From an uncultured Bacilli bacterium (GTDB lineage Bacteria > Bacillota_I > Bacilli_A > RFN20 > DUOF01): 64,000 nucleotides of DNA. The position numbers and the translations under genes are program-made. Below the pieces are notes generated by a model. That model saw only the letters and a list, made by a program, of their open reading frames with translations, was not told the DNA's origin and did no database searches. The stretch spans positions 372,001 to 436,000 of the forward strand of contig CAKPSD010000001.1 in NCBI GenBank assembly GCA_934183255.1, in the 5' to 3' direction. Of the stretch, positions 1-7,914 are shown piece by piece (positions within the stretch are counted from its first letter, which is position 1; each line of letters begins with the position of its first letter).

Positions 1-32
1 GCCTTTCTATTTTAAATACAAACATTAATTAA

Positions 33-953
33 TTATTTAGATAAAGCATTTTTTACAGCTTTTAATACTCTATTTGATGATAATGAAGCACCTGTAGCTA
101 CATCTGTTCCACTTGCTGTGTTAGTTGCACCTAACATAGTGTTAATGTCTGCTAAAGTTTTTCCTTTTAAACCATTTAAGAAAGTATATTTAGCTTTTAA
201 CCAAGTTTCAGGATTCCATTCTCCTCCAGCTGTACCTGTAAATTCTTTATTTCCAACTACGTATACATTTTCAATTTTTCCTTGTGCATCAACAACTACT
301 TTAACATTTGCAGTATAAGTTGCTGTACCAATTGTTTCAGTATAAGTTCCTTCTTTATAAGTTACTTCAGCATCACTTAATGTTACAATATGATTTTTAT
401 AATTGTCATAGTTAGCATCTTTAACATAGTTATTATATCCACCTACATTATAAACTTTTGACATATCCCATCCATATCTTTCTAAAATATTCATCATATG
501 TACTACACGTCCACCACTTGCACATGATAAGAAAATTGTTTTATCTTTAGGGAAAATTTGCTCAAGTAAAGTTACTGAATAAGTATATTTAGGAGTGTAA
601 TCCTTATTGAATAATTGTTTTTCAGTAGTAGCACCACTGCTATAAATATCTTCAAAGAATTCAATATGTTCAAATCCTTTAAGTGCTCCACCAGATGATA
701 ATACTTCTTGGTATCCACGTAAATCAACATATTTAACATCACTTCTACCTAAATACTGATACAAGTTATGTACGTTAATTCCAGAGCATGAATTGCTGTA
801 ATCATTTGATAAGCATGCACTTCCATCTGTAGTTTCTGCAAGTCTTGCTACAGGTAATTCAGGTAGTTTATCTTTTTTGCCACATCCTGTTACCCCACCG
901 AATACTAATAATGCTGCTAAAGAAGCAGCTCCAATTTTAAGTCCTTTTTTCAT
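33..953 (-). CDS. Rhodanese-like lipoprotein with FMN-binding-like C-terminus
   Basis: A 306-residue secreted lipoprotein. It has a charged N-terminus, a hydrophobic stretch and a lipobox ending VTGC, with the lipidated Cys at 24. A rhodanese domain spans roughly 60-180: VDLRG at 76-80 and an active-site loop CASGGR starting at Cys144, which fits the CxxGxR pattern of active sulfurtransferases. Residues about 195-290 (GTYTETIG, then a repeated V-V-V strand with a GKIENV turn) look like the small FMN-binding or FMN-binding-like domain of surface redox proteins; this second assignment is weaker. The start is ATG at 953 behind GGAG. Likely role: extracytoplasmic sulfur or redox chemistry. The substrate cannot be read from the sequence. 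Confidence 0.75.
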   Translation of the reverse strand: MKKGLKIGAASLAALLVFGGVTGCGKKDKLPELPVARLAETTDGSACLSNDYSNSCSGINVHNLYQYLGRSDVKYVDLRGYQEVLSSGGALKGFEHIEFFEDIYSSGATTEKQLFNKDYTPKYTYSVTLLEQIFPKDKTIFLSCASGGRVVHMMNILERYGWDMSKVYNVGGYNNYVKDANYDNYKNHIVTLSDAEVTYKEGTYTETIGTATYTANVKVVVDAQGKIENVYVVGNKEFTGTAGGEWNPETWLKAKYTFLNGLKGKTLADINTMLGATNTASGTDVATGASLSSNRVLKAVKNALSK

Positions 954-1051
954 AAATTATTTTTCTCCTTTGCCTTTTCTTGCTTATATTTTACTAATTA
1001 ATTTTTTTTAATTCAATTTTTTTAGCCTTTTTTAATTAAATATTGAAAATA

Positions 1052-2410
1052 TTATTTATTTTTTATACCAAAATACATTTTGGTAAACTTAGTTTTGTTT
1101 TTATTATATGGGGGGTATTTCAAATTTACTTCTTTTGAAGCGCTTTTCTTTAAAATACTTTTTTTATGAGAAAATACCTCAAATGATTTTTTACCATGAT
1201 ATGAACCCATGCCACTCAAGCCTACTCCTCCAAAAGGAAGTTTTTCTTCTGTTAAATGCATTATTGTATCATTAATGCATCCTCCTCCAAAAGAAACATT
1301 TTTAATTACTTTTTTATAGTTCTTACCAAAATAATATAATGCTAATGGCTTATCTAAGTCTTTCAAATGGTTAATAACATCGTCTAAATTATTAAATTCA
1401 ATGATAGGCATTATAGGTCCAAATATTTCTTCTTTCATTATTTCATCACTAAATGAAACATTTTCTAATATTGTAGGTTCTAACGTGTTATTTAAGATAT
1501 TACCCCCAAACACTAATTTCTTTTTATCTATTAATGATAATAGTTTATTAGTATATTTTTCATTTATTACATTAGTAAAGTTTTCACTAAGTTTATTTTC
1601 GTTATAATAAAATTCTTGAGTATATTTAATTGCTTGTTTTATAAACTCTCTTTTAATATCACTGTGCACTAAAATATAATCTGGTGCTACACAAGTTTGT
1701 CCAGCATTTAAAAATTTACCCCATACTACTCTTTTAGCAGTTTTACTAACATTGCAATCTTTATCTACAATGCAAGGAGATTTACCTCCTAATTCTAAAG
1801 TCATTGGAGTAAGATATTTAGCTTGTCTAGACATTAAATCTCTCGCAACACTTGGAGATCCAGTATAAAAAACATAATCAAATTTTAAATCAAATAATTT
1901 ATCCATATTTTCTTTAGTATTTTCCATTACATAAATGTATTCATCATTAAATACGCTTAATATATTTTCTATTACTTTAGTAATTTTCGGAGTATTTCTA
2001 GAACTCTTTAAATACACTGTATTACCACAAGCCATTGAAGCAATTAAAGGCATCATTGTTAATTGAAATGGATAGTTCCATGGTGATACTACTAAAGTAT
2101 TTCCATATGGCTCACTAACTATATATCCACTTGAAGGAAAGTTAATTAAAGAAGTTCTAACTTTTCTAGGCTTTGCTAATTTTTTTAAATGCTTTATAAA
2201 ATATCTTATTTCTTTTATAACTAAGCCAACTTCAGTAGAGTACACATCAAATTCACATTTATTATAATCATCTTTAAATGCACTAATTAAATCATTCATA
2301 TTATAATAAATACTTTCTTCAAGCATCTTTAAACACTCTATTCTAAAATTAAGATTTAAAGTTACTCCACTTTTAAAAAACTCTCTTTGCTTTTCTAATA
2401 CACTATCCAT
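1052..2410 (-). CDS. Aldehyde dehydrogenase (class 3 / fatty-aldehyde type)
   Basis: A 452-residue NAD(P)-dependent aldehyde dehydrogenase oxidising aldehydes to acids. Visible signatures are SPWNYPFQL at about 109-117, the FYTGSPSV nucleotide-binding turn at 181-188, the general base Glu206 in LELGGKSP and the catalytic nucleophile Cys240 in GQTCVAPDY. Length, lack of an N-terminal extension and the basic C-terminal tail fit the class 3 family (ALDH3-like, YwdH-like). The start follows AGGGGGAG and lies two bases after the stop of the upstream TIM-barrel gene, so the two are co-transcribed. Substrate is not determined. Confidence 0.93.
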   Translation of the reverse strand: MDSVLEKQREFFKSGVTLNLNFRIECLKMLEESIYYNMNDLISAFKDDYNKCEFDVYSTEVGLVIKEIRYFIKHLKKLAKPRKVRTSLINFPSSGYIVSEPYGNTLVVSPWNYPFQLTMMPLIASMACGNTVYLKSSRNTPKITKVIENILSVFNDEYIYVMENTKENMDKLFDLKFDYVFYTGSPSVARDLMSRQAKYLTPMTLELGGKSPCIVDKDCNVSKTAKRVVWGKFLNAGQTCVAPDYILVHSDIKREFIKQAIKYTQEFYYNENKLSENFTNVINEKYTNKLLSLIDKKKLVFGGNILNNTLEPTILENVSFSDEIMKEEIFGPIMPIIEFNNLDDVINHLKDLDKPLALYYFGKNYKKVIKNVSFGGGCINDTIMHLTEEKLPFGGVGLSGMGSYHGKKSFEVFSHKKSILKKSASKEVNLKYPPYNKNKTKFTKMYFGIKNK

Positions 2411-2412
2411 AC

Positions 2413-3195
2413 TTACTCCCCCTTATACTTATTTATTAAATTTTCTAATTCACAAGCTTGTTTATAACATATATTTAGTGTTTCTAGCTCTGTTTCATTC
2501 TTTTTAACATTTAATAATAGTTCATAGTCAATATTTACTTCATTACACTTAGCTAACTTTTTAGCTAATTCTTCCCAATCTATATTTCCATATTTATTAA
2601 AAGTATGACTATCTTCATCTCCCATATTATCATGTAAATGTATGCAAATTAACTTATCTCCATACTTCCCTAAATAATCAAAATAAGAGTCGAAGCAATG
2701 ATTATGCCCTGAATCATAACAAAACCTTAAGTGCTTATTATTAATATGTTCAAAGACATACATAAAAGGTTCTCTTTCATCTATATTTTCAATAGCTAAG
2801 GGAACATTTAATTTTTCGCATACTTTTAATACTCTATTTAATCTTTCTACTCCTATCATATTTGGATCACCACATAAGTGCACCACTACACAAATAAAGC
2901 CATATTTATGCGCTATTTTTACATCTCTAATTAAATTTTTTTCTAACTTATCGCCTATTTTATTATCTTTAAAAAAATTTGGTAGTTCTACTGTTTTATA
3001 AGACATATGCAAACTAGATAGTTTAATACCATATTTTTTAAACATTCTAATTTGATTTTTAATTGAACCATTTTGACTTTTAAAATCTTTATCAGCGTTT
3101 GTAATTACACAATCAAACCCTGCATTTTTTATATTTTTTACTCTTTCTTTATAATTTGACTTAAATCCATAATAAAAACTAATACCTTTATTCAT
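2413..3195 (-). CDS. TIM-barrel sugar phosphate isomerase/epimerase family protein
   Basis: A 260-residue member of the xylose-isomerase-like / AP endonuclease 2 family. Typical barrel-end metal ligands are visible: VVHLCGDP, AIENIDER (Glu ligand), CYDSGHNHCF (Asp and His ligands) and ICIHLHDNMGDEDSH. Such enzymes isomerise or epimerise sugars or sugar phosphates with a divalent metal. It is the first gene of a two-gene unit with the aldehyde dehydrogenase. The start codon follows an AAGG-rich site. The exact substrate is unknown. Confidence 0.8.
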   Translation of the reverse strand: MNKGISFYYGFKSNYKERVKNIKNAGFDCVITNADKDFKSQNGSIKNQIRMFKKYGIKLSSLHMSYKTVELPNFFKDNKIGDKLEKNLIRDVKIAHKYGFICVVVHLCGDPNMIGVERLNRVLKVCEKLNVPLAIENIDEREPFMYVFEHINNKHLRFCYDSGHNHCFDSYFDYLGKYGDKLICIHLHDNMGDEDSHTFNKYGNIDWEELAKKLAKCNEVNIDYELLLNVKKNETELETLNICYKQACELENLINKYKGE

Positions 3196-3232
3196 TTCCT
3201 TTTCTCCTACCTTTTATATCTTATCACAAAAT

Positions 3233-3256
3233 AAAAAAGTAGCAGTGCTACTTTAT
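3233..3256 (-). terminator. Rho-independent terminator downstream of mscS-like gene
   Basis: Read on the minus strand, AAAGTAGCA and TGCTACTTT form a GC-containing hairpin followed by a T run. It lies directly after the MscS stop and before the epimerase gene. Confidence 0.8.
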
Positions 3257-3261
3257 ACATT

Positions 3262-4080
3262 TTATTTATTTTTTATGAATACATCCATTTTATTATTAGG
3301 AATACTAATACCATTAATATCAAATTCTCTTTTTATCTCTTCAAGCAAAAAATAATATAAATCCCAATATTTATCATTATCACACCATACTTTTAATACT
3401 ATTTCTATAGAATCTTTTTTATAAGAGTTAATATTAATAAATGGTACAATATTTATATAATACATATTAGACTTTTCAACACTTTCTCTAATTGCTTTTT
3501 TTACTACTAATAAATCACTATTTTTATTTACATCTACTAGCATATCTAATCTTCTTAACTTTTTACTAGAATAATTGATTACTAGTGAATCTGCTACTTT
3601 ACCATTAGGCATAGTTATTACTTTATTATCTATTGTAACTATATATGTATAAAATAATTTAATATCATCAACTGTCCCGCTTACTCCATTGCACTCTATA
3701 TAATCTCCAAGCTTATATGGCCTCATAACTAAAACAATTACTCCTCCTGCAAAATTAGCCAAAGAGCCTTGCAAAGCTAAACCTATTCCAAGTCCAATAG
3801 AAGTAATAGTTGCAGCAATTGATGAAGTCTCTATTCCTATATACCCTAAAAAGCATACAAATGCTAAAAACTTTAATACTTTTCTAAAAGCACTTAATCC
3901 AACTCTAGTAATAGTTTCATCTAAATGTTTCTTTTTCTTTTTTATTCTATTTTCTAGTCTTTTAGCTAAAAAGTTAATGAGTTTAAAAGTTATATATAAA
4001 GCAAAAAGAGCAAGCACTAATCTTACTCCTTCAGTAGTTATCCAATGTATAATTTTATCCAATATTTCTTTAAATGACAT
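3262..4080 (-). CDS. Small-conductance mechanosensitive channel (MscS family)
   Basis: A 272-residue membrane protein that should open under membrane tension and protect against osmotic downshock. There are three hydrophobic segments: about 17-37, 67-88 and a Gly/Ala-rich pore helix at about 90-118 (ITSIGLGIGLALQG, then NFAGGVIVL) typical of MscS TM3. Next comes the beta domain with RPYKLGDYIE and a cytoplasmic alpha/beta domain ending near VFIKNK. Length matches the standard family. Start at ATG 4080 behind GGTGAT. Confidence 0.92.
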   Translation of the reverse strand: MSFKEILDKIIHWITTEGVRLVLALFALYITFKLINFLAKRLENRIKKKKKHLDETITRVGLSAFRKVLKFLAFVCFLGYIGIETSSIAATITSIGLGIGLALQGSLANFAGGVIVLVMRPYKLGDYIECNGVSGTVDDIKLFYTYIVTIDNKVITMPNGKVADSLVINYSSKKLRRLDMLVDVNKNSDLLVVKKAIRESVEKSNMYYINIVPFININSYKKDSIEIVLKVWCDNDKYWDLYYFLLEEIKREFDINGISIPNNKMDVFIKNK

Positions 4081-4126
4081 TTATATCACCTATAATAAGT
4101 ATTAACAAATTATAAGTATATAAACA

Positions 4127-4666
4127 TTATTTTTCAAAATCATAACTAACTATTTTAGCATTAACACTTCTAAGAGGATAAACATATCCATCTTCTGGTA
4201 AACCATTAAAATAGCAATAAATTGCTCTTCCTATATCATTATGACCAATAATTAAAATATCTTTTCCTTTATATTCTTCTTTTATTTTATCCAAAAAATC
4301 ATATACTCTTCCAAACACTTCAGATAATCTTTCTATATTTTTATTATTATCATCTTTGAAATAATTCCAATACTTTTCAGGTTTCATTTTAGTAACAGGT
4401 TTATTTTCATACTTACCAAATGATCTTTCTACTAAACAATCTTCATAAATAACTGGAGCATTATGATATTTGTTTATTTCTGCACAAGTTTGTTTTGCTC
4501 TAGTTAATGGTGAACAAAAGATAATATCTATATGCAAATCTTTTGTTTCTATAGCTTCTTTTTTAGCATCTTCAATACCTTGTTCATTTAAAGGTACATC
4601 ATATCTCCCTGACAACAATCTTTTAACATTGTTATCTGTTTTACCATGTCTCATAAAATATAGCAT
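4127..4666 (-). CDS. Histidine phosphatase family protein (phosphoglycerate-mutase-like)
   Basis: About 179 residues. The N-terminal FMRHGKTDNN holds the phospho-accepting His of the RHG motif. CSPLTRAKQT and the late LIIGHNDIGR (second catalytic His) complete the branch-1 histidine phosphatase active site. I start at ATG 4666, preceded by GGTGAT, rather than the upstream GTG at 4675. The substrate cannot be told; members act on sugar phosphates, alpha-ribazole phosphate or nucleotides. Confidence 0.88.
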   Translation of the reverse strand: MLYFMRHGKTDNNVKRLLSGRYDVPLNEQGIEDAKKEAIETKDLHIDIIFCSPLTRAKQTCAEINKYHNAPVIYEDCLVERSFGKYENKPVTKMKPEKYWNYFKDDNNKNIERLSEVFGRVYDFLDKIKEEYKGKDILIIGHNDIGRAIYCYFNGLPEDGYVYPLRSVNAKIVSYDFEK

Positions 4667-4748
4667 GTATATCACCCACTTCTATTATACATAAAATTTT
4701 ATCTTTTAATATATTATATGCTGTGATATAATTTTTTTAGGTGAGATT

Positions 4749-5006
4749 ATGAGCAAAAAAACTTTCAAAGCATATATAGATGATAAAGAAATAGAATATG
4801 AAATATTATGCACATATACACTAACTGATACTAATAAAAATTACATTATTTATACAGATAATTTATATGATACTAATAATAACCTTAATGTTTATGCTTC
4901 TATTTACTATCCAAATAATCTTAGTAAAGGTTTTGATAATATAGTAACAGATTATGAATGGGAAAAAGTAAATGAAATGTTAAAGCAGGTGTTTGTTAAT
5001 GAATAA
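4749..5006 (+). CDS. DUF1292 family protein
   Basis: An 85-residue acidic protein of the short DUF1292 (YrzB-like) family: an N-terminal FKAYIDDKEIEYEIL strand pair, Y/T-rich middle, and a C-terminal WEKVNEMLKQVF helix, all typical. A TATAAT-like -10 box lies about 20 bases upstream of the start, which follows AGGTGAG. The stop overlaps the start of the next gene, so they form one transcription unit. Function in the family is unknown. Confidence 0.75.
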   Translation: MSKKTFKAYIDDKEIEYEILCTYTLTDTNKNYIIYTDNLYDTNNNLNVYASIYYPNNLSKGFDNIVTDYEWEKVNEMLKQVFVNE

Positions 5007-6018
5007 AGATGAAAAATATTTATTAGCGGGTTCTTCTTTACATACAATTGTTAATTTAGGTTTAATAGGAGTTGAATGGGCACTTTTTGCCTATCTTGTT
5101 TATATACGACCACTAACTAATAAAAATTATAATTTAAAAAAAGATTTTAATGCTAAAAAAATTAAAATCGTTGATTTTCCTAAAGATATAATCGAAAACA
5201 CAAATAAAGTAAATTCTAATAAAATTAACACTATAAATGAGGATCAAATAAAAAAATTTGTTAGTGTTTTAGAAAAAAATACAAAGGAAGAAAACTTAAA
5301 GTTATTGAATAATAATTTAAAAACTTTAAATATTAAAAAAAGTTCTTTTTTCTTTCATAAAATGCTTGGTATTGATACAATTGCGGCATATGTTGTTGGA
5401 ACCAATACTATTAAACTATCAGAAAAAGAATATAATGATGCCATTTATCATGAGCTTTTTCATTTAGCTAGTTCATATTATTATAAAAAGGAAAAGATTT
5501 ATTTTTCTGGATTTTCTGTTTTATATAGCAACAATCAAGGCATGGGTAATGGTATAAATGAGGGATATACACAATTATTGACTAATAGATTATTTAATGA
5601 TACTACTCCTTATTATGTTATGGAGCAAAATTGTGCTTCTATAGTAGAAGCTATTGTTGGCAAAGAAAAAATTATGGATTTATATTTTAATGCTGATTTA
5701 AATGGTTTAATAAGTGAACTTAGCAAATATTCTAGTAAAGATGATGCTTATAATTTTATTAGAAATTTGGATATATTATCTGCTCATATAGCAGATAATC
5801 ATTTAAATAAAAAATCTAGAGCTTTATTAACTGATTTATTATATGATGTTAATACTTTTTTAACTGATTCATTTAATAAGAAATTAGTCTCTATGGGATA
5901 CACTGATTCAGAGAAGGAAGCAATATTAGATAAATTTTATGGTGCTTTCCCTTATGAAGTTACTTTTAATGGATTTACATATAATGTTTTTTATTCATCT
6001 AAGCAAAAGAAAAAATAA
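4999..6018 (+). CDS. Membrane-anchored putative zinc metallopeptidase-like protein
   Basis: About 339 residues, not assigned to a named family. An N-terminal hydrophobic segment (about 10-30) is followed by an extracellular or soluble domain containing IYHELFHLAS, a canonical HExxH zinc site, with NEGYTQLLTNR about 40 residues later, in which the Glu of NEGYTQ could be the third ligand, as in gluzincins. That suggests a peptidase, but no wider similarity is recognised. I start at ATG 4999, which has AGGTG at the right spacing, instead of TTG 4993. It overlaps the preceding DUF1292 stop. Confidence 0.6.
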   Translation: MNKDEKYLLAGSSLHTIVNLGLIGVEWALFAYLVYIRPLTNKNYNLKKDFNAKKIKIVDFPKDIIENTNKVNSNKINTINEDQIKKFVSVLEKNTKEENLKLLNNNLKTLNIKKSSFFFHKMLGIDTIAAYVVGTNTIKLSEKEYNDAIYHELFHLASSYYYKKEKIYFSGFSVLYSNNQGMGNGINEGYTQLLTNRLFNDTTPYYVMEQNCASIVEAIVGKEKIMDLYFNADLNGLISELSKYSSKDDAYNFIRNLDILSAHIADNHLNKKSRALLTDLLYDVNTFLTDSFNKKLVSMGYTDSEKEAILDKFYGAFPYEVTFNGFTYNVFYSSKQKKK

Positions 6019-6069
6019 AATTAATAAGTTTTTTAATTATTATATTATATAATGATAATGGTGACTTTT

Positions 6070-6705
6070 ATGAATTATAAAGATATTTTAAATTCTGATT
6101 ATTTTAATGAAACATATTCTAAAATTAAAGAATTAAAAAAAGATTTTCCTGTAGATCATGCTTTTATTCATATTAATAATGTTATTGAATACGCTAAAAT
6201 GTGTGCTTCTATTTTTAATCTTAATAATAAACAAAAGGAACTTTTATTAATTGCTTGTTGCTTACATGATATTGGTTATTTAAAAGGTAGAGAAGATCAT
6301 GCTCATACAGGTAGTATTTTAGCTAGAGAATATCTTTTAAAAAATAATTTTAATAACGGAGATATTGATACTATATGCAGAGCTATTTCTAATCATGGAG
6401 GAAAAGAATTAGATAATTTTAGTGATCCTGTTTCTTTATGTTTAGCTATTAGTGATAAACTGGATTTTACAAGTAGTAGATACCGTATAAATGATTTAGA
6501 ATATCCAAGTAGTCAAATATTCCCTTATATTGAAAAGAATACTTTAAGTTATGAAAATAATAATCTTATTTTAGCAATTAGAGTTAAGAAAGAATTTAAT
6601 AGAGATTTGTTTATTCAAAGCAATTATTATAAAAAATTAAATAATTTCTTTAAATTAGTATGTGAAACACTAAATTGTTCTTTTAATATAAATTATTTAT
6701 ATTAA
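6070..6705 (+). CDS. HD domain phosphohydrolase
   Basis: About 211 residues. HAFIHINNV and CCLHDIGYLKGREDHAHTG carry the His and HD metal ligands of the HD superfamily, with NHGG and ISDKLDF as the distal His and Asp. Such proteins hydrolyse phosphomonoesters or nucleotides. I place the start at ATG 6070 because GGTGA sits six bases upstream; the earlier in-frame ATG 6052 has no site. The gene lies alone downstream of the metallopeptidase-like gene. Confidence 0.8.
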   Translation: MNYKDILNSDYFNETYSKIKELKKDFPVDHAFIHINNVIEYAKMCASIFNLNNKQKELLLIACCLHDIGYLKGREDHAHTGSILAREYLLKNNFNNGDIDTICRAISNHGGKELDNFSDPVSLCLAISDKLDFTSSRYRINDLEYPSSQIFPYIEKNTLSYENNNLILAIRVKKEFNRDLFIQSNYYKKLNNFFKLVCETLNCSFNINYLY

Positions 6706-6781
6706 AAAAATACCTTTGTTTATTGGAAATACCCCTATAAAAATTGCAAAATATTATTAAAGATAGGGGGAAAAAGGTATT

Positions 6782-7138
6782 ATGCCTAAATTTGATGCAG
6801 TTGTAATTGATGCTGGTACTGGAGGATTATCCGCAGCATTAACTCTTGCTTCTAATGGCAAGAAAATATTACTTTTAGAACAGCACAATTTACCTGGAGG
6901 ATGCTCTACTAGTTTTATACGTGGTAGATTTGAATTTGATGCATCTTTACATGAATATTGTGCAAGATGTAGAGGTAGAATCTGTGGCTGGTGTAGAAGC
7001 AAACTATTATTAGGAACTGTATTTATTCCTAAAGAAACTGATGGAAGAAGACAAGCTGATAAAGTATGGGGATATATTCATCCTTGTGCTTCATACGCTA
7101 CATCTGATTTATATATTGAAGTACCTAACAACAAATAA
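6782..7138 (+). pseudogene. Remnant of a phytoene-desaturase-like FAD oxidoreductase
   Basis: 118 codons. The first 60 residues are a clear N-terminus of the CrtI/phytoene desaturase-like FAD oxidoreductases: a Rossmann start with TGGLSAALTLASNGKK, then LLLEQHNLPGGCST and FEFDASLHE. The family is normally near 500 residues; here sequence after residue 60 is Arg/Cys-rich and unrelated, so most of the protein is deleted. The dinucleotide motif is also damaged: GxGxxG reads DAGTGG. The remnant still has an intact reading frame and an AGGGGGAAA site. I treat it as non-functional. Confidence 0.7.
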
Positions 7139-7157
7139 TTTCACTTATGTTTATTAG

Positions 7158-7189
7158 AAAAGGAGAATGATTTTTTCATTCTCCTTTTT
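7158..7189. terminator. Bidirectional hairpin terminator
   Basis: AAAAGGAGAATGA pairs perfectly with TCATTCTCCTTTT around a short T-rich loop, flanked by A and T runs. It serves the remnant on the plus strand and the 66-residue gene on the minus strand. Confidence 0.88.
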
Positions 7190-7191
7190 AT

Positions 7192-7392
7192 TTATCTTAC
7201 TTTTTGTGCTTTTACTATAAAGCCTAATTCCATCATTTTTTTTACTTCTTCATCTTTTAAATATTTTTCAAAGTTTTTATACTTCTCATATGTTTCTTTA
7301 CTCATTATAAATGTTTGATTATTTATAAAGTTTGTTACAATATAGCCTTTTTCTCCCTCATACTCATAATTATAGATTGAATATTTATACAT
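7192..7392 (-). CDS. Small protein resembling the N-terminal cap of radical SAM peptide maturases
   Basis: A 66-residue protein with a good GGAGG site and its own terminator. No confident family. Its pattern (short strands YSIYNYEYEGEKGYIV, a turn NNQTF, then SKETYEKYK and a C-terminal MMELGFIVKA helix-strand) is like the roughly 70-residue region that precedes the radical SAM core in many SPASM maturases and binds leader peptides. Here it stands alone, about 17 kb from the radical SAM operon. The similarity is from memory of pattern, not an alignment. Confidence 0.4.
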   Translation of the reverse strand: MYKYSIYNYEYEGEKGYIVTNFINNQTFIMSKETYEKYKNFEKYLKDEEVKKMMELGFIVKAQKVR

Positions 7393-7690
7393 TATTTATC
7401 CTCCTTAAATTTTTATAATGCGTTTTATTCTCTTTATAGGATATTTTGATAATTAAAATATTATTATAAATATTTATATTCTCCCCATAATTATTAAAAT
7501 TATCCATTACTATTAACAAATTATTTCCCCAAATAATAAGTTAATTTTAACACTATTGTTCTTCTCTTTTAAAAAGGGCCGAACAGGTATCTATCTTACC
7601 ATTAATCACCCATATATATAAAGCGTTTTCGACATTTTTTTATCTTTTTTTCATATTGTTTTTTATTAGTAAAATTGCTATTTATTTTTG

Positions 7691-7719
7691 TTGCAAATTT
7701 CATTTTATTTATATATACT
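7691..7719 (+). promoter_or_regulatory. SigA-type promoter of the methyltransferase leader
   Basis: TTGCAA at 7691-7696 and TATACT at 7714-7719 are separated by exactly 17 bases. Transcription would start near 7726, immediately at the 5' arm of the first leader hairpin. Confidence 0.7.
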
Positions 7720-7724
7720 AGTAG

Positions 7725-7914
7725 TGTAATATTTCAATTAGACCATTCGCGATGTATTACATAAGAACAATAATAAAGACTAGGTTAAAATCTTCTTTAT
7801 GAATGGCAAAAATATAAGATATGCAATTTCTTGGTTGTGTTTTTGCTATTTATTAAAGGAGGTTTTTTTATTTATATACAACCACTGTAATTAGAATAAA
7901 GGAGGAATTATATT
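7725..7914 (+). ncRNA. Structured 5' leader RNA of the methyltransferase gene (candidate attenuator)
   Basis: About 190 untranslated bases lie between the promoter and the ATG. Hairpin 1 pairs TGTAATA (7725-7731) with TATTACA (7755-7761). Hairpin 2 pairs ATAAAGA (7773-7779) with TCTTTAT (7794-7800). CCATTC in the loop of hairpin 1 (7743-7748) is complementary to GAATGG (7801-7806) just after hairpin 2, giving a pseudoknot. A third stem pairs GCAAAAA (7806-7812) with TTTTTGC (7840-7846) and competes with it at one base. A 31-codon reading frame (7799-7894) overlaps the elements, but has no good ribosome site. There are two identical AAAGGAGG sites (7855-7862, 7898-7905); only the second serves the gene. 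It is not a riboswitch class I recognise. Confidence 0.5.

Noticed and set aside
7799..7894. 31-codon leader peptide as a separate gene
   Set aside because: It lacks a ribosome binding site at useful spacing; mentioned only within the leader RNA.
7725..7914. T-box or standard SAM riboswitch
   Set aside because: No T-box bulge sequence, no specifier-like arrangement and no SAM-I or SAM-II core could be found; described as an unclassified leader.
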